DNA of 64,000 bases from an uncultured Eubacteriales bacterium (GCA_934456365.1 CAKSHC010000001.1:302021-366020); one strand, 5' to 3'. Positions 1-7,617 are shown, counted from the first letter of the stretch. The notes: generated by a model not told the origin, from the letters alone. Numbers and translations: made by a program.

Positions 1-172
1 GATCCACATAGCCGGCAATGATATAGCCGCAATTCGTGCAGATTTCATACACCACAGCCGACGACTTGAACATCCCGCCATAGGGGATCATCGCCCCGTT
101 TTTCAGGCGGTAGCCACGGCCGATCGTAGTACAGCCGCATTTCGGACATTCCGTTGCGGGAATATGCTTCAT
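1..172 (-). CDS. zinc-ribbon protein, 3' end cut off by the window
   Basis: The ATG at 172-170 follows a good ribosome binding site (AAAGGAGG, 187-180 on the minus strand), and the frame stays open for 57 codons to the window edge. The product starts MKHIPATECPKCG and carries two Cys-x2-Cys knuckles, CPKCG near residue 9 and CTNCG near residue 47. This spacing is typical of a single zinc ribbon. The C-terminus lies outside the window, so neither length nor function can be judged; a small nucleic-acid-binding or metal-storage role is possible. It is the next gene downstream of rpmE in the same direction, but the rpmE terminator separates them. Confidence 0.65.
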   Translation of the reverse strand, partial: MKHIPATECPKCGCTTIGRGYRLKNGAMIPYGGMFKSSAVVYEICTNCGYIIAGYVD

Positions 173-230
173 GGAGCTTTCCTCCTTTACACCTGTATTG
201 CCATATTATAATCGATTTACCAAATGTTTG

Positions 231-268
231 CAAGAAAAAAGGAAGCGGGCTGAAAAATCAGCCCGCTT
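231..268 (-). terminator. intrinsic terminator after rpmE
   Basis: An inverted repeat AAGCGGGCTGA / TCAGCCCGCTT (243-253 with 258-268) has a 4-base loop and is followed on the minus strand by CCTTTTTT. It lies directly downstream of the rpmE stop codon. Confidence 0.9.
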
Positions 269-272
269 GACT

Positions 273-473
273 TTACTCCATGCTGTATCTCTTTTTAAAT
301 CTATCCACACGTCCGCCCGTATCAACAAGCTTCTGACGCCCCGTAAAGAACGGATGGCATTTGGAACAGATTTCCACGCGAATCTCGGGCTTGGTGGAGG
401 AGGTTTCAAAAGTCTCGCCGCATGCACATTTGACAATCGTCTTCTCGTACTTGGGATGGATTCCTTCCTTCAC
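273..473 (-). CDS. rpmE: 50S ribosomal protein L31
   Basis: The 66-residue product begins MKEGIHPKYEKTIVKCACG and contains the C-x-C and C-x2-C pairs (CAC near residue 16, CSKC near residue 37) of the zinc-binding L31 form. The conserved HPFFTGRQK stretch precedes the basic C-terminus. Length and sequence are those of bacterial L31, a component of the large ribosomal subunit and the central bridge. It has its own ribosome binding site (GGAGGTG) and is monocistronic, ending in the hairpin at 231-268. Retention of all four Cys suggests the zinc-replete C+ form. Confidence 0.97.
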   Translation of the reverse strand: MKEGIHPKYEKTIVKCACGETFETSSTKPEIRVEICSKCHPFFTGRQKLVDTGGRVDRFKKRYSME

Positions 474-568
474 TTCAATTCACCTCCTATAGAATATTAG
501 CAGAAATACTATAGCATAGTTTTCTACAGAATGCAAGGATTTTTTTCAAAATTTCCGCTTTCCGATTC

Positions 569-1918
569 TCAGGCCGAAATCCCCATCATCGAGGTCACGA
601 TCTTGAAATAAACCAGGATGGAGCAGGCGTCCACGATCGTGGTAATCAGAGGCGACGCCATCAGCGCCGGGTCCAGCTTCAGGCGCTTGGCCAGCATCGG
701 AAGCGAGCAGCCCAAAAACTTGGCAATCAGAATGGTGCACATCAAACTGATCCCGGCTGCCAGCGCAAATAGCATATTTTTATCGGTGAAGCCGTAGATC
801 ACCCCGACCCGAACGAAGTTGACCGACGCCAGCACAATGCCGCACAAAAGCGCGATCCGCGCTTCTTTGAAGACCACGCGGAAGTAATCCTTCAACGTGA
901 TCTCATCCAGCGCCATGCCGCGGATGATCAGCGTGCTCGACTGCGCGCCGCAGTTGCCGCCCGTGTCCATCAGCATCGGCACAAAGGCCACCAGCAGCGT
1001 GAACCCGGCGATGGCGTTTTCGTAGTGCGTGATGATGCTGCCGGTGAAGGTTCCGGCCAGCATCAGCACCAGCAGCCAGATGATGCGATTGCGGGTGTGG
1101 GTAAAGACGCTCGTTTTGAAATAGTTCTCCTCGCTCGGCACCACGGCCGCCATCTTGGCGAAGTCCTCGGAGTTTTCTTCCTGCAAAACGTCCATGGCGT
1201 CGTCGACCGTGATGATACCGACCAGCCGGTTTTCCTTATCCACAACCGGAACAGCCAGGAAATCGTATTTATCAAACAGCTTTGCCACATCTTCCTTATC
1301 GGTATCGGTGGTCACGCTGATCAGGTGCGTTTCCATGATATCGGAAATGATGTCGGTATCCTTGGCCAAAAGCAGCGTGCGCAAAGACACGATGCCCTCC
1401 AGCTTGCGGTTTTTATCCGTCACGTAGCAGATGTTGATGGTTTCCTTATCCACCCCGGTGCGCCGGATGCGGGCAATGGCGTCCGCCACGTTCATGTCTT
1501 TTTTCAGATCCACATACTCAATGGTCATCAAGCTCCCCGCGCTGTCTTCGGGATATTTGAGAACCTGGTTGATCATGGCGCGCGTTTCCGGGTCGGAATT
1601 GCGCAGGATCCGCTTGACAACCGAAGCCGGCATTTCCTCGATGATGTCCACGGTATCGTCGAGATACAGCTCGTCGAGCATTTCCTTGAGCTCGTTATCG
1701 TTGAAGCTGTGGATCAGAAGTTCCTGCTGATCGGGATCCATTTCCACGAAGGTTTCCGCCGCCAGCTCCTTGGGCAAAAGTCGGTAAACCAACGACAGGT
1801 ATTCCTCCGGAACCTCCTGCAGAAGCGCCGCCACATCCGGCGCGCTCAGCTCCCGCAGCAGAAGAGAAAGCTCATGGAACTTTCTCTGTTCGATCAATTC
1901 AATAATTTTCTCATGCAT
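569..1918 (-). CDS. mgtE: magnesium transporter MgtE
   Basis: The 449-residue product has the full MgtE architecture. An N-terminal superhelical MgtE_N domain (about 1-125) is followed by two CBS domains (about 130-250) that sense cytoplasmic Mg2+. A C-terminal five-helix membrane domain (about 285-449) contains the conserved PMLMDTGGNCGAQSSTL pore signature near residue 320. The protein is a Mg2+-gated Mg2+ channel in the cytoplasmic membrane. The start is the ATG at 1918 behind GAGGAGG. Upstream lie a consensus promoter, an M-box riboswitch, an attenuator and a 27-codon leader ORF, so expression should fall when Mg2+ is plentiful. I see no strong terminator after the stop. Confidence 0.97.
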   Translation of the reverse strand: MHEKIIELIEQRKFHELSLLLRELSAPDVAALLQEVPEEYLSLVYRLLPKELAAETFVEMDPDQQELLIHSFNDNELKEMLDELYLDDTVDIIEEMPASVVKRILRNSDPETRAMINQVLKYPEDSAGSLMTIEYVDLKKDMNVADAIARIRRTGVDKETINICYVTDKNRKLEGIVSLRTLLLAKDTDIISDIMETHLISVTTDTDKEDVAKLFDKYDFLAVPVVDKENRLVGIITVDDAMDVLQEENSEDFAKMAAVVPSEENYFKTSVFTHTRNRIIWLLVLMLAGTFTGSIITHYENAIAGFTLLVAFVPMLMDTGGNCGAQSSTLIIRGMALDEITLKDYFRVVFKEARIALLCGIVLASVNFVRVGVIYGFTDKNMLFALAAGISLMCTILIAKFLGCSLPMLAKRLKLDPALMASPLITTIVDACSILVYFKIVTSMMGISA

Positions 1919-1962
1919 GGCAAATCCTCCTCTGGAGCTTTCCTCCCGAAGCAGGATGCCGC

Positions 1963-2046
1963 TTAACCGACAACCTCCGCCGGAAAAAGCGCACGCATAC
2001 TACTTCGGCCTTCCTGTCCGTTCGCACTACTGCCTCCGGCGTCCAT
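1963..2046 (-). CDS. candidate 27-residue leader peptide of mgtE
   Basis: The ORF starts ATG GAC GCC behind a good Shine-Dalgarno sequence (GAGGTG, 6 bases upstream) and ends in TAA 44 bases before the mgtE ATG. It sits between the M-box attenuator terminator and mgtE, so it would be translated only when the terminator is read through. The peptide is MDAGGSSANGQEGRSSMRAL followed by FPAEVVG. I recognise no family. It could be a regulatory leader peptide adding a translation-level check on mgtE, or a chance ORF. The strong ribosome binding site and the position argue for the first. Confidence 0.4.
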   Translation of the reverse strand: MDAGGSSANGQEGRSSMRALFPAEVVG

Positions 2047-2062
2047 GTTGTCACCTCACTTT

Positions 2063-2101
2063 GATAAAAAATTGCCTGTCAAAGCCCAAACTTTGACAGG
2101 C
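2063..2101 (-). terminator. attenuator terminator of the M-box riboswitch
   Basis: The arms GCCTGTCAAAG / CTTTGACAGGC (2101-2091 with 2084-2074) form an 11-bp stem followed on the minus strand by AATTTTTTA. It lies between the aptamer and mgtE, as expected of the expression platform of a transcription-terminating Mg2+ riboswitch. Confidence 0.92.
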
Positions 2102-2107
2102 ACAATC

Positions 2108-2268
2108 GCAAATCCCATCATCGTTCAAGCTTCAGCTTCGCAGGGCGATGAAATTGCGTTAGGGTATGCCTTAAAACGACATTCCCTGCTGACCCTCGCA
2201 TGGTGTCTCCACCATTTTGCGGCAGCAATCCGTATCCCTGTGGTAGCCTCACCTACCGACTTCCTCTT
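2108..2268 (-). promoter_or_regulatory. M-box (ykoK) magnesium riboswitch
   Basis: Reading the minus strand, the leader contains the hallmark M-box blocks in order: GGTAGGTGAGGCTACCAC, then GCTGCCGCAAAATGGTGGA, then GGGTCAGCAGG, then GTCGTTTTAAGGC, then GCTGAAGC and GAACGATGATGG. These match the conserved core of the ykoK/M-box RNA, which folds compactly when Mg2+ is bound. Location directly ahead of mgtE and just upstream of an intrinsic terminator makes the assignment secure. High Mg2+ should favour the terminator and switch mgtE off. Outer boundaries are approximate. Confidence 0.95.
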
Positions 2269-2270
2269 TT

Positions 2271-2298
2271 ATTATAGCGCGAATTTCGCGCTTGTCAA
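2271..2298 (-). promoter_or_regulatory. sigma-A type promoter of mgtE
   Basis: On the minus strand TTGACA (2298-2293) and TATAAT (2276-2271) are separated by 16 bases. Both hexamers match the consensus exactly. The spacer is almost entirely a palindrome, GCGCGA-AAT-TCGCGC. The promoter lies immediately after the stop codon of the last microcompartment gene. Confidence 0.85.
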
Positions 2299-2304
2299 TC
2301 CCGG

Positions 2305-2853
2305 TCAAAACAGATATTTCTTCAGATCCTCATGCGGCGAAGGAATCACGGTGCAGGCAGCCAGCATTCCGTCTTTCTCCACAATCTCGCAGGCCGCCGA
2401 AACGGCGCTGCGCACATCGGCCACCTCGCCGGTCATCAGAACGAAGCACTTGCCGCCCATGCCGCGCGAAAGACGCACCTCGATCAGATCCACATCGGCC
2501 GCCTTCACGGCAATATCCGCCGCCGAAACGCCGGCTGCGATGGAATAGGTTTCAATGATTCCGATCGCTTCCACCCCGTCGATCTGGCTGGTCGCGTTGA
2601 TCGCTTCAAAAACCTGCGGATGGATATTCGGAATCACCAGATGATCGATCATGCAGCTTCCGGCCATCTCCATGCCGGCGGCCACCGCATGCTGCACATC
2701 CGCCACCATGCCTCCCACCAAAATCATGAATTTTCCCGGGCAGATCGGCTGCGCGTCCAGAATCTCCACCACGCTCGCCTTGGCCATGGCGTCGCAGATC
2801 TCATAGCCTTTGGCGATGCTCGAGCTTTCAATTATCCCGATTGCATTCATCAT
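2305..2853 (-). CDS. pduT: PduT-like tandem-BMC shell protein with Fe-S site (BMC-T)
   Basis: The 182-residue product contains two BMC domains in tandem (about 4-90 and 95-180), each opening with an A-I-G-I-I-E motif. Such proteins form pseudohexameric trimers that sit as facets in the microcompartment shell. The first domain carries PICPG with Cys38. In PduT the equivalent Cys38 from three subunits holds a [4Fe-4S] cluster at the central pore, so an electron-conducting shell tile is expected here. It is the last gene of the BMC operon, 13 bases after pduS, its presumed redox partner. Two adjacent ATG codons are available (2853 and 2850); the first has the better spacing to GGGAG. Confidence 0.92.
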   Translation of the reverse strand: MMNAIGIIESSSIAKGYEICDAMAKASVVEILDAQPICPGKFMILVGGMVADVQHAVAAGMEMAGSCMIDHLVIPNIHPQVFEAINATSQIDGVEAIGIIETYSIAAGVSAADIAVKAADVDLIEVRLSRGMGGKCFVLMTGEVADVRSAVSAACEIVEKDGMLAACTVIPSPHEDLKKYLF

Positions 2854-2866
2854 TGCCTTTTCTCCC

Positions 2867-4228
2867 TCACACCGTCTTAATCACGATCGCGCCGTCCACC
2901 GATTCCACAATCCCGTCCATCGGTGCGTGCAGGTTGGTGCCAAGCCCCTTCTCGGGCGCTTTGGCGATCAACTGCCCGGCGCTCACCCGCTCGCCCGGCG
3001 AAACCACCGGCTCGCAGGGCGCGCCGATGTGCATTTTCAGCGGAAGCGACAGGCTCTTTGCCGTCAGGCAGCCCTCCACAAAGGGAAGATGCTTTTGAAT
3101 GTAGTCGCCGATTCCCAGGCGATCCGCCAAACGCGGCGTGGGCACCTTGCGGATCGAGCGGAATTCGCCAACCGGGTTCATTCCCATGCCCTTCACATCC
3201 GCCCGATAGCCGTTTTCTGCCATCAGCTTCTTATAGAAGGAATTCACATGGTTCGGCGCCAGCGACATGGTGCAGGCAAAAGCCTGGCAAAGCCCGCAGT
3301 TGGTGCAGAGCGCGGCCTGCGCGATCGATTCCATCTGCACCTGCCCCGTCAGATACGGCAAAATCCGCATCGAGCGCGACGGATACAGCTTATGCCCCAG
3401 CGCGTTGCGCGGGCAAAGATCGGTGCAGAGATTGCATTGGCAGCAAACCGATTTCGCCTTGTTCAAATCGCGGCGAATATCGGAATTTTTCAAAGAAAAC
3501 AGGCGATGATCGCTCGGCAGCACCAGAATCCCGCCCGTGGTTTTGGTCACAGGCGAATCCAGATCGCGGCAGACGGAGCCCATCATGGGCCCGCCGAGGA
3601 TCACGGAAAAATCGGAAATTCTCGCGCCGCCGCCCAGCCGGTCGATCACCTCGCGGATGGAGATTCCGATCGGAACCTCGCCCACGCAGGGCGTGTTGAC
3701 CTCGCCCGCCACGGTAACGTATTTCGTGGTATAGGGCTTCCCTTGCGCCGCGTCGGCCAGAAGCCCCAGCGTGAACACGTTGTTGACCACTGCCTTGGCG
3801 TCGATCGGGATGCCGCCGGCCGGGACCACCCGTCCGGTCGTTTCATACACCAGAACATGCTCGTCGCCCGCCGGATAGAAGTTCTGCAAGGGATGCAGCT
3901 CAATCCCCGGCTCGTTTTTCAAAAGCTTCTCAAACTGGGCGATAATATCCGCATGTTTGGCCTTCACGCCGATAATCCCGCGCTGCGCGCCGGTCACCTG
4001 CATGGCCAAACGGAGGCCGCGAATGATTTTATCGGGATGGCGCAGCATATACTGCCGGTCGTTTTCCAGCATCGGCTCGCATTCGGCGCCGTTGGCAATC
4101 ACCACATCCGCCTTCGCGTGAAGCTTCACATGCGTCGGAAATCCCGCGCCGCCCGTGCCGACCAGGCCGGCCGCCAGGGCGCAGGCCTCCACATCCACAG
4201 CAGCGTGGACCGCTTTGGTTTCTTCCAT
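2867..4228 (-). CDS. pduS: PduS-like flavin/Fe-S electron-transfer protein (RnfC family)
   Basis: The 453-residue product begins with an RnfC-like flavin/NADH-binding region (GLVGTGGAGFPT near 22-33, GAECEP near 47). Two [4Fe-4S] ferredoxin-type clusters follow: C262/C263-x-C265-x2-C268-x3-C272 and C308-x2-C311-x2-C314-x4-C319. A C-terminal biotinyl-like/SLBB region carries the GxxV motifs. In the propanediol system PduS is called a cobalamin reductase, but no B12 enzyme or adenosyltransferase is encoded here. A role in reoxidising NADH and passing electrons to the PduT cluster is the better inference. The ATG at 4228 follows AAGGAGAG. Confidence 0.9.
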   Translation of the reverse strand: MEETKAVHAAVDVEACALAAGLVGTGGAGFPTHVKLHAKADVVIANGAECEPMLENDRQYMLRHPDKIIRGLRLAMQVTGAQRGIIGVKAKHADIIAQFEKLLKNEPGIELHPLQNFYPAGDEHVLVYETTGRVVPAGGIPIDAKAVVNNVFTLGLLADAAQGKPYTTKYVTVAGEVNTPCVGEVPIGISIREVIDRLGGGARISDFSVILGGPMMGSVCRDLDSPVTKTTGGILVLPSDHRLFSLKNSDIRRDLNKAKSVCCQCNLCTDLCPRNALGHKLYPSRSMRILPYLTGQVQMESIAQAALCTNCGLCQAFACTMSLAPNHVNSFYKKLMAENGYRADVKGMGMNPVGEFRSIRKVPTPRLADRLGIGDYIQKHLPFVEGCLTAKSLSLPLKMHIGAPCEPVVSPGERVSAGQLIAKAPEKGLGTNLHAPMDGIVESVDGAIVIKTV

Positions 4229-4249
4229 CGTCTTCTCTCCTTAATGAGA

Positions 4250-4540
4250 TCAGTGCCCGGCCGCTTCCAAACGCTCCAGCACCTGAGCCGCAGCCGCTGT
4301 GATCGCGTCCCGATCCAGAGGCCGGCCATTGGCGCGGAACTGCTCCACCACAGCCTTTACAACCGAATCCAGAAGCTCGTCCCCGGCAGGCGCCTCGGAA
4401 GCGCCGCCGAAGGTGACCTCAATCCCCTGCTCCTTCGCCCAATCCTTGGCGGAAGGGGTCAGAATCGTGCCCTCCGGGAAAACGGCCACCGAACTGCCGC
4501 GGTATTTCATCATTTCGACCTGCGTAATCACGTTTGCCAT
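4250..4540 (-). CDS. small BMC-associated protein with EutQ/EutT-like N-terminal motif
   Basis: The 96-residue protein is not a shell protein. Residues about 20-45 contain PEGTILTPSAKDWAKEQGIE, which resembles the T-P-x-A stretch near the N-termini of the ethanolamine proteins EutQ and EutT. The C-terminus of the neighbouring PduL-like protein has the same pattern (ITPLAKD, then IEV). The second half is predicted helical and ends in an amphipathic segment (AITAAAAQVLERLEAAG) that could act as an encapsulation peptide. It lies between pduL and pduS. Function is unknown; a scaffold or adaptor linking enzyme cargo is my inference. Confidence 0.6.
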   Translation of the reverse strand: MANVITQVEMMKYRGSSVAVFPEGTILTPSAKDWAKEQGIEVTFGGASEAPAGDELLDSVVKAVVEQFRANGRPLDRDAITAAAAQVLERLEAAGH

Positions 4541-4569
4541 AAAAATTCCTGCCCTTTCGGTCGGTATTG

Positions 4570-5448
4570 TTATTCGTAAATAACTTCGATCTCTGCGGAG
4601 TGAATGACATCCTTCGCCAGCGGAGTGATCACCGCGCCGGCAGCCGCATAAAGCGGTTTTCCCTCCCGAAGAGCGGTTTTCGCCATCTCCTCGGTGATCA
4701 GGGTTTCGTAGTCGTGCACCTCGGCGGGAGCCGCCGGGGCGGCAGCCGGAGCTTCTTCTTTTTTCTCGGGCGCAGGAACCTGCGGAGATGCCGCAAAGTC
4801 GCGGCGGATCAGATAAAGCGGATCGCCGTTTTTCAAATCGGCGGCATTGGCTTCATCCATATCGAGATGCGCCTCGAGCCGGAAGTTTGCGTTGACCCGG
4901 CAAACAACATTATCATAAACCAAACCACGCTCTCCGCCCACGCGAAACGCCACGACCTGCCCGTCGGCCACGCCATAATGCGCCGCGTCTGCCGGTGCCA
5001 TATGGATATGGCGCTTGGCCACGATCGCCCCCTCCGAGAGAACAACCGTGCCCTTCGGCCCGACCAGCGTGATCGGAGCGCTCTCCTTCAGAGAGCCGGA
5101 CTCCCGCAGCGGCGCCTGAATGCCCAGCCGGAAGCAGTCGCTGCGCAGAAGCTCCACCTGCGATTGCTTGCGCACCGGTCCCAGCACACGCACCGATTCG
5201 ATCGCGCCGCGCGGCCCGACCACCGTCACCGTTTCCTTCGCCGCAAACTGCCCGGGTTGCGAAAGCGGCTTGAGCTGCGTGAGCTCGTAGCCCGCGCCGA
5301 ACAGCACCGCCAGATCCGCCGCCGAAAGGTGCAGATGCCGGTTGGACACGCCAAGAGGGATCGGATCGGGCTCAACCGTGTTGTAGCCAAAGCCGGTCAG
5401 TTTGGAGATCAGGCTTGTGATTAAGCTTGTGATAAGATTGCTTTCCAT
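4570..5448 (-). CDS. pduL: PduL-type phosphate acyltransferase with C-terminal extension
   Basis: The enzyme converts acyl-CoA plus phosphate to acyl-phosphate inside the microcompartment and recycles CoA for the aldehyde dehydrogenase. Residues 1-19 form an amphipathic helix (NLITSLITSLISKL), the usual encapsulation peptide of PduL. The two PduL barrels follow with the zinc-binding HLH (38-40) and RHIHM motifs. Unusually, an Ala/Pro/Glu linker (about 213-240) joins a further domain of some 50 residues containing ITPLAKD, similar to the adjacent 96-residue protein. At 292 residues it is about 80 longer than typical PduL. The ATG at 5448 follows GCGAGG. Confidence 0.9.
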   Translation of the reverse strand: MESNLITSLITSLISKLTGFGYNTVEPDPIPLGVSNRHLHLSAADLAVLFGAGYELTQLKPLSQPGQFAAKETVTVVGPRGAIESVRVLGPVRKQSQVELLRSDCFRLGIQAPLRESGSLKESAPITLVGPKGTVVLSEGAIVAKRHIHMAPADAAHYGVADGQVVAFRVGGERGLVYDNVVCRVNANFRLEAHLDMDEANAADLKNGDPLYLIRRDFAASPQVPAPEKKEEAPAAAPAAPAEVHDYETLITEEMAKTALREGKPLYAAAGAVITPLAKDVIHSAEIEVIYE

Positions 5449-5475
5449 TTTTCTGCCTCGCCAAAAGGATGAGCC

Positions 5476-5500
5476 GCACTGCCGCCTGAGGCGGCAGTGC
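5476..5500 (-). repeat. stem-loop inside the BMC operon
   Basis: A perfect 11-bp inverted repeat GCACTGCCGCC / GGCGGCAGTGC with a 3-base loop lies between the BMC-H gene ending at 5518 and pduL. There is no T tract, so it is unlikely to be a strong terminator. A hairpin here could protect the 3' end of the upstream shell-gene message and keep shell subunits in excess over enzymes. Confidence 0.7.
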
Positions 5501-5517
5501 AGCCGATATCATCGAAC

Positions 5518-5796
5518 TTAGTCTTTGTGAGGTAAAATAAGCTCCACATCGTCATGCGGACGGGGAATCACATGAACGGCAAACAGCTCACCCACACGAG
5601 CAGCGGCAGCCGCGCCGGCGTCCACGGCAGACTTGACAGCGCCGACATCGCCACGCACCATCACAGTCACCAGACCGGAGCCAACCTTCTCTTTACCGAC
5701 CAGCACAACATTGGCCGCCTTCACCATTGCATCAGCGGCTTCGATGGAACCAACGAGACCTTTGGTCTCGACCATGCCCAATGCTTCTTTTTCCAT
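5518..5796 (-). CDS. BMC-H hexameric shell protein (PduA/PduJ type)
   Basis: The 92-residue protein is a single canonical BMC domain: ALGMVETKGLVGSIEAADAM at the N-terminus, the central KVGSGLVTVMVRGDVGAVK stretch, and the HVIPRPH ending. Such proteins form hexamers that tile the facets of the shell, with a central pore for small metabolites. It is the second of two adjacent BMC-H genes, 30 bases downstream of the first, and has its own ribosome binding site (AAGGAG). The C-terminal tail ends in DVELILPHKD. Confidence 0.96.
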   Translation of the reverse strand: MEKEALGMVETKGLVGSIEAADAMVKAANVVLVGKEKVGSGLVTVMVRGDVGAVKSAVDAGAAAAARVGELFAVHVIPRPHDDVELILPHKD

Positions 5797-5826
5797 GATC
5801 TAATTCTCCTTTTCTGTTGAATCGAG

Positions 5827-6096
5827 TTACAGAGTCGCGATGATGCTGTCCACATCGCCGTTCGGACGAGGAATCACATGCACCGAAACAACGGTGCCGA
5901 TTCTCTTGGCAGCAGTAGCGCCGGCTTCGGTCGCGGATTTCACCGCGCCGACTTCACCGGTCACCATCACGGTAACCAGCTGGGCGCCCACGCACTCTTT
6001 CGAAATCAGGCGAACGTTAGCCGCCTTCACCATCGCGTCAGCCGCCTCGATCGCAGCAACCAGACCTTTGGTTTCGATCATTCCAAGTGCTTCCAT
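5827..6096 (-). CDS. BMC-H hexameric shell protein (PduA/PduJ type)
   Basis: The 89-residue protein is a single BMC domain closely similar to its downstream neighbour, opening EALGMIETKGLVAAIEAADA and ending HVIPRPNGDVDSIIATL. The pair probably arose by tandem duplication. It is the first shell facet gene after the aldehyde dehydrogenase gene and has a very strong ribosome binding site (TAGGAGGT), as expected for a major shell component. An out-of-frame ATG lies 5 bases upstream of the chosen start; only the chosen start preserves the BMC N-terminus. Confidence 0.96.
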   Translation of the reverse strand: MEALGMIETKGLVAAIEAADAMVKAANVRLISKECVGAQLVTVMVTGEVGAVKSATEAGATAAKRIGTVVSVHVIPRPNGDVDSIIATL

Positions 6097-6147
6097 TCCA
6101 TTTTACCTCCTAAGTTAATGTGTGAATATTATCATTAAGCCTGTCGC

Positions 6148-7596
6148 TTAATTGCGGGAAAGAATCCGATCCACCGCCGCCGCGATCTGCTCGCGGGTGT
6201 AGCGGCTGGCCGGCGCGCCGACCGGCGCGTTGACATGCGGCACCACAAAGTCCGCCGGAGGATTGTAGTAGGCAATCCGTTTGGTGTTCATCAAATGCCG
6301 CGGCGTAATGTTTTCCGAGGCGATGTTGCCGCCGAAGGTTCCGCAGCCCAGCGTGAGCGAAGGGTTGAGCCCGGTGGTAAACCCGATGCCGCCCTGAGAG
6401 GACGGGGTGTTGACCAGGATCCGGGAAACCGGCTTACGCAGCCCGAACTGACGAACCACCTCGTCGTTATTGGAATGAATGGAAAGACTGTGGCCCAGCC
6501 CGCCGAACTCCAAAAGCTTCATGCAGAGTTCACAGGCCTCTTCCCAGTTTTCCACCGTATAGAAGGCCAGAACCGGGCAGAGCTTTTCGGCCGAAAGAGG
6601 GATCTCCTTCCCCACTCCGTCCAGCTCGGCGACCAAAACACGGGTTCCCGTCGGAATCGAAATACCGGCCAAATCCGCAATCACCCGGGGATCCTTACCG
6701 ACCACGTCGGCATTCACCCCGCCCTGCGGCTTGATGACGGTACGGGAAAGCTTTTCCTTGTCCTCACCGGTCACGAAATAGCCGCCCTTCTGAGCCAGCA
6801 GCGCCTTGGCCTGATCGGCTACCACGCGCTCCACAATAATGGACTGCTCGGAGGCGCAGATGGTGCCGTTGTCAAAGGTTTTGCTCGCCAGAATCTTATC
6901 CAGAGCATCCGAAAGATCGGCGCTTCTCTCGATATAAGCCGGCACATTGCCGGGCCCCACGCCGTAAGCCGGCTTGCCGCTGCTGTAGGCAGCCTTCACA
7001 AGCCCGGTGCCGCCGGTCGCCAGGATCACAGCCGTTTTCTCGTTGTGCATCAGCTCGTTGGCCGCGTCCATCGAAGCCACATCCAAACACTGAATCAGCC
7101 CGGCCGGCGCTCCAGCCGCCTCGGCCGCCTCTTCCATCAGCCGCGCCGTTTCCAGGCAGCAGCGGATGGCGCGGGGATGCGGGGAGATCACAACCGCATT
7201 GCGCGCCTTGAGCGAAGCAATGCACTTGAAAATCACCGTCGAGGTCGGGTTGGTCGTCGGGATCACAGCCGTCACCACTCCCATCGGAGCGGCGATTTCG
7301 ATCACCTTCTTCTCCTTATCCTCGCGGATGACTCCCGCCGTTTTCATATCCTTGATCGACTCGTAGAAGTTTTTCGAGGCAAACTGGTTCTTGATGATCT
7401 TGTCCTCGTACTTCCCGATGTGGGTTTCATCCACCGCCATGCGAGCCAGCTTCATGGCGTTTTCATAGCCGACACGGGCCATGTTCGCCACAATCCGATC
7501 CACGCGTTCCTGATCGAATTCGGCGTATTTTTTCTGGGCTTCATAAGCCCTGTCCAGCAATTCTCTTGCGTGGGCAACTGCCGCTGTCGTATCCAT
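6148..7596 (-). CDS. CoA-acylating aldehyde dehydrogenase of the microcompartment
   Basis: The 482-residue enzyme should oxidise acetaldehyde, using NAD+ and CoA, to acetyl-CoA. The catalytic cysteine is C247 in FDNGTICASEQS; the nucleotide-binding region includes ATGGTGLVKAAY near 193. The C-terminus carries a linker rich in Pro and Ala followed by an amphipathic helix (YTREQIAAAVDRILSRN). That is the form of encapsulation peptide seen on several BMC aldehyde dehydrogenases. The gene follows deoC directly, matching the order of reactions. The chosen ATG has only a modest ribosome binding site (CGGGAAAA). Confidence 0.93.
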   Translation of the reverse strand: MDTTAAVAHARELLDRAYEAQKKYAEFDQERVDRIVANMARVGYENAMKLARMAVDETHIGKYEDKIIKNQFASKNFYESIKDMKTAGVIREDKEKKVIEIAAPMGVVTAVIPTTNPTSTVIFKCIASLKARNAVVISPHPRAIRCCLETARLMEEAAEAAGAPAGLIQCLDVASMDAANELMHNEKTAVILATGGTGLVKAAYSSGKPAYGVGPGNVPAYIERSADLSDALDKILASKTFDNGTICASEQSIIVERVVADQAKALLAQKGGYFVTGEDKEKLSRTVIKPQGGVNADVVGKDPRVIADLAGISIPTGTRVLVAELDGVGKEIPLSAEKLCPVLAFYTVENWEEACELCMKLLEFGGLGHSLSIHSNNDEVVRQFGLRKPVSRILVNTPSSQGGIGFTTGLNPSLTLGCGTFGGNIASENITPRHLMNTKRIAYYNPPADFVVPHVNAPVGAPASRYTREQIAAAVDRILSRN

Positions 7597-7617
7597 ATCG
7601 TTTTCCCGCTGTACCAG

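Noticed and set aside
2810..4579. A 589-codon plus-strand open frame
   Set aside because: It lies entirely antisense to pduS and the 96-residue gene, has a composition rich in His/Arg typical of shadow frames in G+C-rich DNA, and has no ribosome binding site.
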